Source of the DNA: Bacillota bacterium
GTDB taxonomy: Bacteria; Bacillota; Clostridia; Acetivibrionales; DTU013
DNA: 64,000 nucleotides
Assembly (NCBI GenBank): GCA_023411575.1
Contig: JAEYOP010000071.1
Location: forward strand, 1 to 64,000
Direction of reading: 5' to 3'
Both the position numbers and the translations under genes were made by a program. This document shows positions 39,559 through 48,723 of this stretch, piece by piece. Within the stretch, counting starts at the first letter, position 1. Every line of letters begins with the position of its first letter. The notes below the pieces were generated by a model, which saw only the letters and a program-made list of their open reading frames with translations, was not told where the DNA came from and searched no databases.

Positions 39559-41148
39559 TTGCCGGATTTCATTAAAAAATATCTTGACCAGCTCAAGGAA
39601 TTCTGGAACAGTCTTGACAAATCGCAAAAAACGCGTCTTTACATAACCTCCGCAATTGTGGTGGCCGTCATTGCAGTCAGTATTTTCATGCTGACCAAGC
39701 CCAACCGGATCGTCCTCTTTTCCAGCTCCGACAAGGCGCAGATCGGTGAAATGATCACGATCCTGGATGACAACGGCATCTGGAATTCGGCGGGGAACGA
39801 CGGGGGCAGCATCCTCATCGACTCGAAAAACAACAACAAGGCGCAGGTGATCCTGGCGCAGGCCGGGTATCCGAAGGACGGAATGACCTTCGAGGACGCC
39901 ATCTCCAAAATCGGCATTACCACGGCGGAAAGCGACAAGAAGCATATTTGGAAAGAGCAGCAGGTCTCGGACCTGGAAGCGAAGATCAAGATGCTGGACA
40001 ATATCGACGAAGCAGTTGTGTCGCTGACTACACCGGAAAAAACGATGTTTTACACGGAGGGGCAGGAGCAGCCCAGACCGACGGCCTATGTCATGGTCAA
40101 GCCCAACAAGAAGCTTACGGATGCCCAGATCGAAGGCATTGTCATGCTGGTTTCGCGGAGCGTCGAAAACCTGAATCCCAAGGATGTCACCGTGGCGGAC
40201 AACAACAGCAATATCCTGAACACCAATGCTTCGGATGATTCCGTCAGCGCCGCCAACAACCAGGAGGAATTGAGGCAGAAAAGGGAAAAAGAGCTGGAGC
40301 AGAAGGTCTTGAATTATTTCAATGTCGGCGGATTTGACAATTTCGATACCCTCCGGGTGGTGGCCAATGCGACGCTGGACTTCGACAAGGACAAATCCCA
40401 GATCAAATCCATTACCAATCCGGAAGGAATGGAGGGCGGCGCGGTCATCAGCAGCAAGACCAGCGAGGAGACCGTCAAAAACGGCTCCGCGTCCGGAACG
40501 CCGGGACAGGAAGCCAACCCCGGCGATACCAACAACACTTCCTATGCAATGGGCAACGGCGGAAATTCCGACTATTCCAACAAGTCGGCGGAAACCAACT
40601 TCGGCTACGACGAGCAGCTCCGTGAAACGGAAAAAGCCACGGGCAAGCTCCTTACGGCCGAATCCGGCCTGGCCATCTCCCTGTGGTATGGGAAGAAAGT
40701 GACGGACGGCTCCAAGATCGACGACACCTTCATCAATGACATAAAAAACGGCATGAGCATGGCGACCGGAATACCGGTCAAAAACATATCGGTCAGCAAA
40801 ATGAAGCTTGCGGCGCCCGAGGTGGTCCAGACCACCCTCAACGACCGGATCAAGCAGATGGTCTCCGACTACGGTTTCTTTGCATTGATGCTCTTCCTGA
40901 TCATCGGACTGCTGATCGCCGGAATGCCGCGCAAAAAGAAGGAACCCGAGCCGGAGGCGCTGCAGCCGGCCATGGCTACCGGGTCCGGACCGAAGTTCGT
41001 CGTTCCGGAGCAGGAGGAGCCTCTGCCGGAAATCGAACTGGAAGAACGGTCGGAAATCAAGAAACAGATCGACAAGTTTGTCAAGCAGAAACCGGATGCC
41101 GTCGCCCAGCTTTTGAGGAACTGGCTTTCCGACGAATGGGACGGCTAG
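39559..41148 (+). CDS. fliF: Flagellar MS-ring protein FliF
   Basis: The 529-residue protein forms the membrane-supramembrane ring. It has membrane helices at about residues 23-42 and 433-456 (FFALMLFLIIGLLIAGM). Between them are ring-building domains, with the YscJ-like part (NNKAQVILAQAGYPKDGMTF) and a disordered Gly/Asn/Ser-rich loop near residues 300-345. The C-terminal tail (EIKKQIDKFVKQKPDAVAQL and RNWLSDEW) binds FliG. The TTG start at 39559 has GGTGGTGGG upstream. Confidence 0.95.
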   Translation: MPDFIKKYLDQLKEFWNSLDKSQKTRLYITSAIVVAVIAVSIFMLTKPNRIVLFSSSDKAQIGEMITILDDNGIWNSAGNDGGSILIDSKNNNKAQVILAQAGYPKDGMTFEDAISKIGITTAESDKKHIWKEQQVSDLEAKIKMLDNIDEAVVSLTTPEKTMFYTEGQEQPRPTAYVMVKPNKKLTDAQIEGIVMLVSRSVENLNPKDVTVADNNSNILNTNASDDSVSAANNQEELRQKREKELEQKVLNYFNVGGFDNFDTLRVVANATLDFDKDKSQIKSITNPEGMEGGAVISSKTSEETVKNGSASGTPGQEANPGDTNNTSYAMGNGGNSDYSNKSAETNFGYDEQLRETEKATGKLLTAESGLAISLWYGKKVTDGSKIDDTFINDIKNGMSMATGIPVKNISVSKMKLAAPEVVQTTLNDRIKQMVSDYGFFALMLFLIIGLLIAGMPRKKKEPEPEALQPAMATGSGPKFVVPEQEEPLPEIELEERSEIKKQIDKFVKQKPDAVAQLLRNWLSDEWDG

Positions 41149-41194
41149 GCTTTTAATACAGCGTATAATACCTTTTTAAGAAAGGCTTTTGCAT

Positions 41195-42217
41195 ATGGCG
41201 AGGTCATCAGGGACGAAAACCGAACGCTCCGGCCGTGAAAAGGCGGCGATGCTCCTTATTTCCATCGGCCCGGAAAAATCGGCGGAAATATTCAAGCATT
41301 TGAAGGAAGAGGAGATTGAACAGCTTACGCTTGAAATCGCGAATATCCGGACCGTATCTCCAGAGGAAAAGGAAAAGGTCATGGAGGAGTTCTACCAGAT
41401 CTGCCTTGCCCAGGAATACATCGCCGAGGGCGGTATCGGATATGCCAAGGAGATCCTGGAGAAAGCCCTGGGAACCCAGAAGGCCCTTGATGTCATCAAC
41501 AAGCTGACGGTGTCCCTGCAGGTCCGGCCCTTCGAATTTGTCCGGAAAGCGGACCCGTCCCAGTTGCTGAACTTCATCCAGAAGGAGCATCCGCAGACCA
41601 TCGCCCTGATCCTGGCCTACCTCAAGCCGCAGCAGGCCTCCGTTGTCCTTGCCGCTTTGCCGCAGGACAAGCAGGCCGATGTTGCCAGACGTATCGCCAC
41701 CATGGACAGAACTTCGCCGGAAGTCATCAAGGAAGTGGAACGGATCCTGGAAAAGAACCTGTCGTCCCTGGTTACGGAGGACTTTACCGCCGCCGGCGGC
41801 GTCCAGGCCATCGTCAACATCCTCAATACGGTGGACAGGGGCACGGAGAAATACATTATGGAGACCCTGGAGATCGAGGATACGGACCTTGCGGAAGAAA
41901 TCCGGAAGAGAATGTTCATCTTCGAGGATATCCTTACCCTGGACAACCGTTCGATCCAGAGATTCCTCCGGGATGTGGAAAACAACCAGTTGGCCATCGC
42001 TCTCAAGGGCGCTACGGAAGAAGTGCAGAAGACCATATTCAACAACATGTCCAAGCGTCTGGCCGAGATGATCCGGGAGGATATCGAATTTATGGGCCCT
42101 GTCCGGCTGAAAGATGTGGAAGAGGCGCAGCAGAAGATCGTCAATATTATCCGGAAGCTTGAGGATGCAGGTGAGATCGTCATTTCCAGAGGCGGAGGAG
42201 ATGAAATCATTGTATAA
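41195..42217 (+). CDS. fliG: Flagellar motor switch protein FliG
   Basis: The 340-residue rotor protein has the N-terminal FliF-binding domain (GREKAAMLLISIGPEKSAEI), a middle domain with the EHPQTIALILAYL motif near residue 127, and the C-terminal torque domain whose charged helix RKRMFIFEDILTLD near residue 236 contacts MotA. Length matches the family. The ATG at 41195 is chosen; the TTG at 41189 lies closer to the AAAGG site but gives an extra MH. It overlaps fliH by 17 bases. Confidence 0.96.
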   Translation: MARSSGTKTERSGREKAAMLLISIGPEKSAEIFKHLKEEEIEQLTLEIANIRTVSPEEKEKVMEEFYQICLAQEYIAEGGIGYAKEILEKALGTQKALDVINKLTVSLQVRPFEFVRKADPSQLLNFIQKEHPQTIALILAYLKPQQASVVLAALPQDKQADVARRIATMDRTSPEVIKEVERILEKNLSSLVTEDFTAAGGVQAIVNILNTVDRGTEKYIMETLEIEDTDLAEEIRKRMFIFEDILTLDNRSIQRFLRDVENNQLAIALKGATEEVQKTIFNNMSKRLAEMIREDIEFMGPVRLKDVEEAQQKIVNIIRKLEDAGEIVISRGGGDEIIV

Positions 42218-42977
42218 CAGGATCGTCAAGAATGACCAGGTAACCTATGGCGCACCGTTTCAGATAAAAATCCCCCTCCGGCTCCAGAACCTTCCGCAGG
42301 AAGCTGCGGACAGCGAAGAGGACGGGATGGAGGAAGCCGGCGACGTTGAGGTCGCGCAGCCTAGCCCCGAAGAGCTTCTGGAGAAGGCGAGGCGGGAGTG
42401 CGACCTGATGCTCCGGGAAGCCGGCCTGGAAGCGGACCGGCTGCTGGAGCAGGCCCGGCAGGAAGCGGAGCGGAACGCGGAGCAGGCGATGGAGGAGGCC
42501 TGGCAGAGGGGCTATGCCGAAGGAATGGAAGCGGCCCGCCTGCAAAACGAGGGAATTCTGGCGGAAGCCGAGGAAATACGCCGCAGCGCCTCCGAAGAGC
42601 ATGACAGCATCATGGCCGGCATGGAAGCCGAGATCGTGGAGCTGTCGCTGGAGGTTGCACGCAAGGTGGTTTCCGCCGAACTGGCGGTCAATGATAAGGT
42701 CATCCTGCAGCTTGTAAAAGAAGCGATGGACAACTGCTCCGCTAAAGACGGCGCCGTACTGCGGGTTTCTCCCGAGGATTACAAAGCCCTCGACGAAAGC
42801 AGGGAAATGCTGCTGAGTACGGCTGAAGGCGCCGACAGCCTGGATATCAGGAAGGACAGTACGCTCGGTCGGGGGGACTGCATTGTGGAAACCTCCTTCG
42901 GAAGCGTGGATGCAGGAGTGGAAACCAGACTGGGGAAAATCGAGGAAGCCTTCCGGGAGCAGCTCGAAGGCAGATGA
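42201..42977 (+). CDS. fliH: Flagellar assembly protein FliH
   Basis: The 258-residue protein has an acidic N-terminus, a long Glu/Ala-rich coiled coil (about residues 65-150, with AEGMEAARLQNEGILAEAEE) and a C-terminal FliH/SctL domain (VVSAELAVNDKVILQLVKEA near residue 155). FliH binds and restrains the FliI ATPase and delivers it to the export gate. The start at 42201 has GGAGGAG immediately upstream; earlier in-frame codons lie inside fliG. fliI starts five bases after its stop. Confidence 0.92.
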   Translation: MKSLYNRIVKNDQVTYGAPFQIKIPLRLQNLPQEAADSEEDGMEEAGDVEVAQPSPEELLEKARRECDLMLREAGLEADRLLEQARQEAERNAEQAMEEAWQRGYAEGMEAARLQNEGILAEAEEIRRSASEEHDSIMAGMEAEIVELSLEVARKVVSAELAVNDKVILQLVKEAMDNCSAKDGAVLRVSPEDYKALDESREMLLSTAEGADSLDIRKDSTLGRGDCIVETSFGSVDAGVETRLGKIEEAFREQLEGR

Positions 42978-42981
42978 TTCT

Positions 42982-44295
42982 ATGCGAATAAACCTTCAGA
43001 AATACCGGGACATCCTGGACAAATCCGATTTCATCAAATATTACGGCAGGGTCTCGAAGGTGGTGGGCCTTACCATCGAATCCGACGGCCCCGAGGTCGA
43101 TATCGGCGAGCTTTGCCTGCTGCATGCCTCGCGGGGGAAGCGCGTCATCAAAGCCGAAGTGGTCGGCTTCAAGGACAACAGGGTTCTTCTCATGCCCCTT
43201 GGCGAAATGACCGGTGTGGGCCCCGGCAATCTGGTGATTGCCTCGGACACCACTCTCAAGGTCGGTGTAGGAAAGAATCTGCAGGGCCGCGTACTGGACG
43301 GCATGGGTGTTCCCATAGACGATCCGGCGCCGGTCAAGCCCGAGCAGAAGGTTCCCATCCACAACCAGCCGCCCCATCCATTGAACCGCAAAAGAATCAC
43401 GGAGCCGCTGACGCTGGGTGTCAAGGCCATCGACGGCCTGCTGACCGTCGGCAAGGGCCAGCGTATCGGCATCTTTGCCGGCAGCGGCGTCGGGAAAAGC
43501 ACCCTGATGGGCATGATTGCAAGGAACACCACGGCGGATGTCAACGTGATCGCCCTGATCGGAGAGCGCGGAAGGGAAGTCCGCGAGTTTATCGAGAAGG
43601 ATCTGAAGGAGGAGGGGCTTTCCCGCTCCGTAGTCGTTGTGGCGACCTCCGACCAGCCGGCCCTTGTCCGGCTGAAAGGGGCCATGGTGGCAACGGCGAT
43701 TGCGGAATACTACAGGGACCAGGGCAAAGACGTGCTGCTGCTGATGGATTCCCTCACCCGTTTTGCCATGGCCCAGCGCGAAATCGGCCTTGCCATCGGA
43801 GAACCTCCGGTTTCAAGAGGCTATACGCCTTCCGTCTTCGGCGTCATGCCCAAACTCCTGGAGAGGGCCGGCAATTCCGGCAAAGGCTCCATAACGGGCC
43901 TGTATACCGTGCTGGTGGACGGCGACGATATGACCGAGCCGGTTACCGACACGGCCCGGGGCATTCTGGACGGGCACATCGTCCTTTCCCGTTCCCTGGC
44001 GAACCGGAACCAGTACCCGGCAATCGACGTGCTGGCCAGCATCAGCCGTGTCATGTCGGACATTATAACGCCGGAGCATAAAAAGGCGGCCGGGGAACTG
44101 AAAAAAGCGCTTGCGATTTACAGGGACGCCGAGGATCTGATCAACATCGGGGCCTATGTAAAAGGAAGCAATGAAAAAATCGATTACGCCATCAGCCGGA
44201 TCGATGCAATAAACGATTTTATCCTGCAGTCCACGGAAGAGAAGTACACTTTTGAAGAAATGCTGGGATTGCTCCACGGCGTCTTCGAAAAATAG
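42982..44295 (+). CDS. fliI: Flagellar type III export ATPase FliI
   Basis: The 437-residue ATPase is related to F1 beta. It has an N-terminal beta barrel, the linker RKRITEPLTLGVKAIDGLLT near residue 133, Walker A FAGSGVGKSTLMG near 166, Walker B DVLLLMDSLTRFAMAQRE near 251 and PPVSRGYTPSVFGVMP near 275. It unfolds export substrates with FliH and FliJ at the base of the flagellum. The start at 42982 is chosen because the longer frame (42883) lies in fliH. Its C-terminus ends with the helical domain typical of FliI. Confidence 0.96.
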   Translation: MRINLQKYRDILDKSDFIKYYGRVSKVVGLTIESDGPEVDIGELCLLHASRGKRVIKAEVVGFKDNRVLLMPLGEMTGVGPGNLVIASDTTLKVGVGKNLQGRVLDGMGVPIDDPAPVKPEQKVPIHNQPPHPLNRKRITEPLTLGVKAIDGLLTVGKGQRIGIFAGSGVGKSTLMGMIARNTTADVNVIALIGERGREVREFIEKDLKEEGLSRSVVVVATSDQPALVRLKGAMVATAIAEYYRDQGKDVLLLMDSLTRFAMAQREIGLAIGEPPVSRGYTPSVFGVMPKLLERAGNSGKGSITGLYTVLVDGDDMTEPVTDTARGILDGHIVLSRSLANRNQYPAIDVLASISRVMSDIITPEHKKAAGELKKALAIYRDAEDLINIGAYVKGSNEKIDYAISRIDAINDFILQSTEEKYTFEEMLGLLHGVFEK

Positions 44296-44323
44296 GGCCG
44301 CAGCGGCGGCCAGGGGTGAATAA

Positions 44324-44773
44324 ATGGCAAAGTTCGATTTCAGGCTCCAGCCTCTTCTAAATGTCCGGAGCCAGCAGGAAGACAATCTGAAAAATGAACT
44401 GGGCAAGGCGATCCAGAGGCTGGAGGCGGAGAAAGGGAAGCTGCGCCGGCTGGAAGGCGAGCTGGGCGAGCTTGTCCGCGAATTCAACGAAAAAGCCAAA
44501 AAAACAACGGTGCGTTCCCTGATCGAATACAATGAATACCTGTCTCTTCTTCATTCCAACATCAAGCTCCAAAAAGAAAATGTAAATAACGCCGCCGAAA
44601 ATGTCGATAAAGTAAGAGAAGCATTAGTCCAGGCGGTAAAGGAAAGGCAAATCCTCGACAAGTACAGGGAAAAAAAACTGGAGGAGTACCTCCAGGAACA
44701 AAAGCGGCTGGAACAGCGTACCAATGATGAAATTGTTTCCTACAAACATTCGGAAAGCGGCACGGGAGAATAG
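44324..44773 (+). CDS. fliJ: Flagellar export chaperone FliJ
   Basis: The 149-residue protein is one long, highly charged coiled coil (FDFRLQPLLNVRSQQEDNLK at the start, residues 20-130 almost wholly helical). This is the antiparallel coiled-coil plan of FliJ, which sits in the centre of the FliI ring and contacts FlhA. Sequence conservation is low in this family, so identity rests on length, the N-terminal FRLQPLLNVR motif and location directly after fliI. GGGGTG lies upstream. Confidence 0.88.
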   Translation: MAKFDFRLQPLLNVRSQQEDNLKNELGKAIQRLEAEKGKLRRLEGELGELVREFNEKAKKTTVRSLIEYNEYLSLLHSNIKLQKENVNNAAENVDKVREALVQAVKERQILDKYREKKLEEYLQEQKRLEQRTNDEIVSYKHSESGTGE

Positions 44774-44775
44774 GA

Positions 44776-45594
44776 ATGGCGAAAAACGAGGCCAAAAAAG
44801 GTACGGCGAACCCCAAACCGCAGGGAAGCGGAAATAAGGGAAAAGGCATCCTGGCTACACTTCTGACGTTTCTGGCGGTCATTGTCGTGATCGCTGCGGT
44901 GTTCGGAGGGGTTTTTTATTTTGTGATCCACAACAACGTGAACGGACTTGCGGAAAGATACCGTTCCTCCCTGCAGGGCATTCCGGTGCTGAAGCTGGCA
45001 CTCCCCGCCGTAGCGGACCCCCTGGATCCGAAGTACCTGACGGAAGGGGAGATCCGGCAGAAATACCAGGAGTTCCGGAAGAAGAACGAAGAATTGACGA
45101 AGCAGCTGGCCGAAGCCAATTCCCAGCTGACGGAAGCACAAAAATACAAAACGGACTATGATGCGATGAAGCAGGAGTCGGAGAAGATCCGGCAGGAAGT
45201 GAAGGACCGCCAGGGGTCGCTGGATCAGAAAGAGCTGGAGCTCAAGGACCTGGAAAAAAAGGTGAACGAGCTGATCGCAAACGGCGACAAGGAAGGCTTG
45301 AAGGAGTATTTTGAGTCGGTTGACGCGGAAACCGCCAAGGCGATCTACGCGGAGGTCGTGAAAGAGCAGCAGGCCGACGCCAACGTCAAGAAATTCGCCC
45401 AGATTTATGCGGCAATGGATGCCTCCGCCGCGGCTTCGATCTTCGAACAGCTGGGCAAAACGCAGATCGATATGATCGCGCAGACCCTCGAGACCATGAG
45501 CAAGGAAAACTCCTCGGAAATATTGGCATCAATGACCCCTGCATTCGCTGCGGAAGTAACGAAAAAGCTGGATGCGCTTTACCGGGGGAATTGA
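44776..45594 (+). CDS. MotE/FlbB-like flagellar protein with MgtE-N-like domain
   Basis: The 272-residue protein has a lysine/glycine-rich cytoplasmic start, one membrane helix (residues 26-51), a long coiled coil (about 88-165) and a C-terminal helical domain (FAQIYAAMDASAAASIFEQL, SSEILASMTPAFAAEVTKKL) that resembles the MgtE intracellular N domain. This architecture occurs in clostridial and Bacillus fla operons (YlxF-like) between fliJ and fliK and resembles the MotE periplasmic chaperone of other phyla. A motor or export-related role is inferred from location. It starts two bases after fliJ. Confidence 0.8.
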   Translation: MAKNEAKKGTANPKPQGSGNKGKGILATLLTFLAVIVVIAAVFGGVFYFVIHNNVNGLAERYRSSLQGIPVLKLALPAVADPLDPKYLTEGEIRQKYQEFRKKNEELTKQLAEANSQLTEAQKYKTDYDAMKQESEKIRQEVKDRQGSLDQKELELKDLEKKVNELIANGDKEGLKEYFESVDAETAKAIYAEVVKEQQADANVKKFAQIYAAMDASAAASIFEQLGKTQIDMIAQTLETMSKENSSEILASMTPAFAAEVTKKLDALYRGN

Positions 45595-45649
45595 CATAAA
45601 GCCGCCGCTATGGCGGCGATGCAGACAAAAAACGAGAGGAGGTGAAAAG

Positions 45650-47302
45650 ATGACATTGAAGGAACTGATGCTTGGCAACCTTTCGTCCGGCCAGAATACC
45701 GCGATCCTGCAGCTCGGCTCCCAGTCCGCACAGAAAACCGGCGGCAGCTCCGGCGGCTCCGATTTCGGGGAAATTTTCGGAAGCAGGCTCAGCAGCAGGG
45801 AAAGCCAGGACAGCACCAAAAGGAGCAATTCCGGTACGACAATCGGCAAAAAGAGCACGGAGCCGGTTGCTTCCAGGGAGGACAGCAGACCCCGGTATGT
45901 AAGCTACAGGGAAGCAAGCGAGAATGCGGCAAAGGAAAAAATCGGCGAAGGAAAGGCTTTGCAGAGGAGCAGCGCGGCGGACCGGTCCGACGACAAGGGG
46001 AGCAAGGTGGAAGAGGACGACGCCGGGAAGAAGCCGGCAAGGGGAAACGAAGCCGGAAACATGCTCCAGGCGCTGGCACAGGTGATGGGGATCGGCATGC
46101 AAGACTTGCAGAAACTGTTGAAAGCAGCCGGCATTGCGCCTGAATCTTTCGATAACCGGGAAGCCATCCGCGAGAATGTTTCAAAGCTGTCGGAACTGCT
46201 TGGGCTGAACAACGAACAGCAGGATACGCTTTCGAAGCTTCTTGAATTAACTGCCCAGACCCTTGGTATTCCGGATACGGCGGCTTCTGCCGCGACAACG
46301 GAAAACAAGCCGGCGGCGGGAACGGAACAGCGGCAGCCTGTCGGCAAAGCTTCGGAACAGCCTGTCCGGGCGGAAGAAACACCTTTTGCGAAGCTGCAGG
46401 AGGCGACAGGGCAGAAGACGGAACAACCGGCGGTACAGCTGGATTCCCTGCTGAAAAAGCTGAATGCGGAGATCAAGACCAAACTGGATGAGCTCGGCCA
46501 ACAGCTCGCAAACGATCAAAGCTCCGTGAAAACGGAACTGGAGAAGCTGCTCCAGCCGCTGAAGGAGAAAGCGGCCCCAAAGGTCCAGGAAACCTTCCTG
46601 CAGGAGAACCCGGCAAGTGAGGCCGTACCGGCGGAAGAGCCGGAAATCGCCGCGACAGCTGCTGCGGAGGACTCGGGAAAAGAGGAAGACGCCGGAAAGG
46701 AAACGAAGGCAAAGCCGGAGATGGCGACGGTGATTCCGCAGTCAACGGCCGGCAGGTCGGAAGCCGTGGCACAGCCGGTATTTACGGCAGTGCGGACCGA
46801 AAACGCGCCGGAGGTGGAGGCGGTCCAGAAGGCAGCAGCCAGAACCCCTGTTACGGCAAAGGAAATCATCAGCCAGGTGATGGAAAAGGCCAAGGTGGTC
46901 CTGACGGCGGATAAATCCGAAATGGTCGTGGACCTGAAGCCGGACAGCCTCGGAAAGCTCTCCCTCAAAATCGTTACGGAAAACGGATCGGTTATGGCGA
47001 AGTTCGTTGCGGAAAGCCAGCAGGTGAAGCAGATTCTGGAATCCAACATGAACCTTCTGAAGGATTCGCTGGAAAGACAGGGCATGAACGTCCAGGGATT
47101 CAGCGTTTCCGTAAGGCAGGATTCCAACGGGTCGGCGGACAGATGGACCCGGCAGGACGGCGGAAGGAGCCGGGGCTTCAACCAGGCGGCATACCGGACC
47201 ACAGGAATCGAAGGCGGCGTTGCAGGAGCGTTTGAGCCTGCCGTCAGAAACAATCCGTACGGCGGCAATTGGGGAAGCAGTACAATCAATTTAACGGCAT
47301 AG
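45650..47302 (+). CDS. fliK: Flagellar hook-length control protein FliK
   Basis: The 550-residue protein has a long low-complexity, Ala/Glu/Lys/Ser-rich N-terminal ruler region and a conserved C-terminal Flg_hook domain (residues about 405-500) with MVVDLKPDSLGKLSLKIV and VKQILESNMNLLKDSLERQG. FliK is exported, measures hook length and switches FlhB specificity. The start at 45650 has GAGAGGAGGTG upstream. A short hairpin (GCCGCC/GGCGGC, 45601-45617) lies before it. FliK sequences diverge quickly, so the assignment rests on the C-terminal domain and location. Confidence 0.88.
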   Translation: MTLKELMLGNLSSGQNTAILQLGSQSAQKTGGSSGGSDFGEIFGSRLSSRESQDSTKRSNSGTTIGKKSTEPVASREDSRPRYVSYREASENAAKEKIGEGKALQRSSAADRSDDKGSKVEEDDAGKKPARGNEAGNMLQALAQVMGIGMQDLQKLLKAAGIAPESFDNREAIRENVSKLSELLGLNNEQQDTLSKLLELTAQTLGIPDTAASAATTENKPAAGTEQRQPVGKASEQPVRAEETPFAKLQEATGQKTEQPAVQLDSLLKKLNAEIKTKLDELGQQLANDQSSVKTELEKLLQPLKEKAAPKVQETFLQENPASEAVPAEEPEIAATAAAEDSGKEEDAGKETKAKPEMATVIPQSTAGRSEAVAQPVFTAVRTENAPEVEAVQKAAARTPVTAKEIISQVMEKAKVVLTADKSEMVVDLKPDSLGKLSLKIVTENGSVMAKFVAESQQVKQILESNMNLLKDSLERQGMNVQGFSVSVRQDSNGSADRWTRQDGGRSRGFNQAAYRTTGIEGGVAGAFEPAVRNNPYGGNWGSSTINLTA

Positions 47303-47315
47303 GAGGTGAAGAAAA

Positions 47316-48230
47316 TTGAGTACCGAATCCGTCAGCAGTACGCAAAAGACAATACAGCAGATCATCGATGAGAATTCCTCGTCCAAAAACACGCGCAATA
47401 CGGGAGAACTCGGGAAGGACGATTTTCTGAATCTTCTGGTCACACAGCTCCGGTACCAGGACCCGCTCAATCCGACCGACGACAAGGAGTTCATCGGGCA
47501 GATGGCGCAGTTCAGCGCGCTGGAGCAGATGCAGAACCTGAATACCAGCTTTGCCGCCACTAAGGCATACAGCCTGATCGGCCGGAATATTACCGCCGCC
47601 ATCCAGGATGAGACCACAAAGGAGACCACCGAGGTGTCGGGCAACGTAACCAGCGTAAAGGCAAGCTCCGGGTCCTATTACGTCGTAGTCAACGGAAAGG
47701 ATATCCCCATCGAGAGCATTACAAACGTTACGGAAAGCAGCTACGCTTCCTCAAGCAATCTTTCCAATTTCATGAACCTGATCGGGTGCGACGTCAACGG
47801 CATTGTTTACAACGCGGAAGACGGCGACATGATCAAGGTGAGCGGAACGGTCAAGTCCCTGCAGAAGGGCGTATATGAGGATTACGCGGTGATGGACGGC
47901 GTAAGCGTCGAGATTTCCGGCCTGAATACCACCGTTAAGACAACGGACCCCGACTACGTAAAGAACAAGCTGACGACGGCTTATGCCAACGGAGAGAGTA
48001 TTGACATTATCATCAAGGACAGCAGCACAGGGAAGTATGTCCCTGTTACCGCAAAGCTCGCGAAACTCGATATTTCTTCAGGCGGCAAGATCACGGCGGT
48101 GTTGAACGACCTGCATGTGCCGATTGACAGCATCACCAACATAAGAAAGCCGGCCGCGGCAGCGACATCAACATCGGAGACAGCGTCAACGTCAACGAAT
48201 AGCGGTACTGCGGAAGGGGCGGGTGTTTGA
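47316..48230 (+). CDS. flgD: Flagellar hook-capping protein FlgD
   Basis: The 304-residue protein has the N-terminal FlgD signature LGKDDFLNLLVTQLRYQDP near residue 30 and FIGQMAQFSALEQMQNLNT, followed by repeated beta domains (KASSGSYYVVVNGKDIPIES and a second similar segment near residues 235-285), ending in a Ser/Thr-rich tail. It caps the growing hook and helps FlgE assemble. The TTG start at 47316 has GGAGGTG nine bases upstream. Compared with many FlgD proteins the second beta repeat makes it somewhat long. It overlaps the next gene by eight bases. Confidence 0.93.
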   Translation: MSTESVSSTQKTIQQIIDENSSSKNTRNTGELGKDDFLNLLVTQLRYQDPLNPTDDKEFIGQMAQFSALEQMQNLNTSFAATKAYSLIGRNITAAIQDETTKETTEVSGNVTSVKASSGSYYVVVNGKDIPIESITNVTESSYASSSNLSNFMNLIGCDVNGIVYNAEDGDMIKVSGTVKSLQKGVYEDYAVMDGVSVEISGLNTTVKTTDPDYVKNKLTTAYANGESIDIIIKDSSTGKYVPVTAKLAKLDISSGGKITAVLNDLHVPIDSITNIRKPAAAATSTSETASTSTNSGTAEGAGV

Positions 48231-48639
48231 GGTGGTAATCGACAGTTCGGGCAATAGCATCAACAGACCCGTCATTACCGGAAAACCGGCGATCGCAGGC
48301 GGAAACGCGCTGGCGGGCGGAAGGCGGACTACTGCTCCGGCGGAAGGCTTCGACAGCGTTCTGAAGCAAAAGCTGGAAGAGAGCGAGGAGATCAAATTTT
48401 CCAAGCACGCGGAGCTCAGGCTGCAATCCAGAAATATCAGCCTGACCCAGGCACAGAAGGACAAAATGAAGGAAGCCGTGGCAAGAGCCGAGTCGAAAGG
48501 CGTCCGGGATTCCCTGGTGCTGATGGACAATCTGGCATTCGTCGTGAATGTAAAGAACAGAACGGTTATAACGGCGGCCAACAGCAATGAACTGAAGGAA
48601 AATGTGTTTACAAACATCGACGGAGCGGTAATCGTGTAG
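48223..48639 (+). CDS. TIGR02530-type flagellar operon protein
   Basis: The 138-residue protein has the conserved core IKFSKHAELRLQSRNISLTQ near residue 57 and VLMDNLAFVVNVKNRTVITA near residue 98. This family is found between flgD and flgE in Firmicute flagellar operons; its function is not established, though its position suggests an export or hook-related role. The GTG start at 48223 overlaps flgD and has AAGGGG five bases upstream; GTG at 48232 is an alternative. It is predicted to be soluble. Confidence 0.88.
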   Translation: MFEVVIDSSGNSINRPVITGKPAIAGGNALAGGRRTTAPAEGFDSVLKQKLEESEEIKFSKHAELRLQSRNISLTQAQKDKMKEAVARAESKGVRDSLVLMDNLAFVVNVKNRTVITAANSNELKENVFTNIDGAVIV

Positions 48640-48664
48640 CAGCCGGACCCTTTCGGGAGGCTGA

Positions 48665-48690
48665 CCATCCCTGAACGACGGACGGGATGG
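48665..48690 (+). promoter_or_regulatory. Hairpin in the flgE leader
   Basis: CCATCCC (48665-48671) pairs perfectly with GGGATGG (48684-48690) around a 12-base loop. It lies just upstream of the AGGAGG (48705-48710), which is itself 13 bases from the flgE start, further than usual. It may modulate translation or protect the flgE transcript. Confidence 0.4.
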
Positions 48691-48723
48691 GTTCGTGACA
48701 ATGAAGGAGGTCGAACATCGACT

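Noticed and set aside
45601..45617. Terminator between the MotE-like gene and fliK
   Set aside because: The GCCGCC/GGCGGC hairpin is not followed by a T-run and the operon continues on the same strand.
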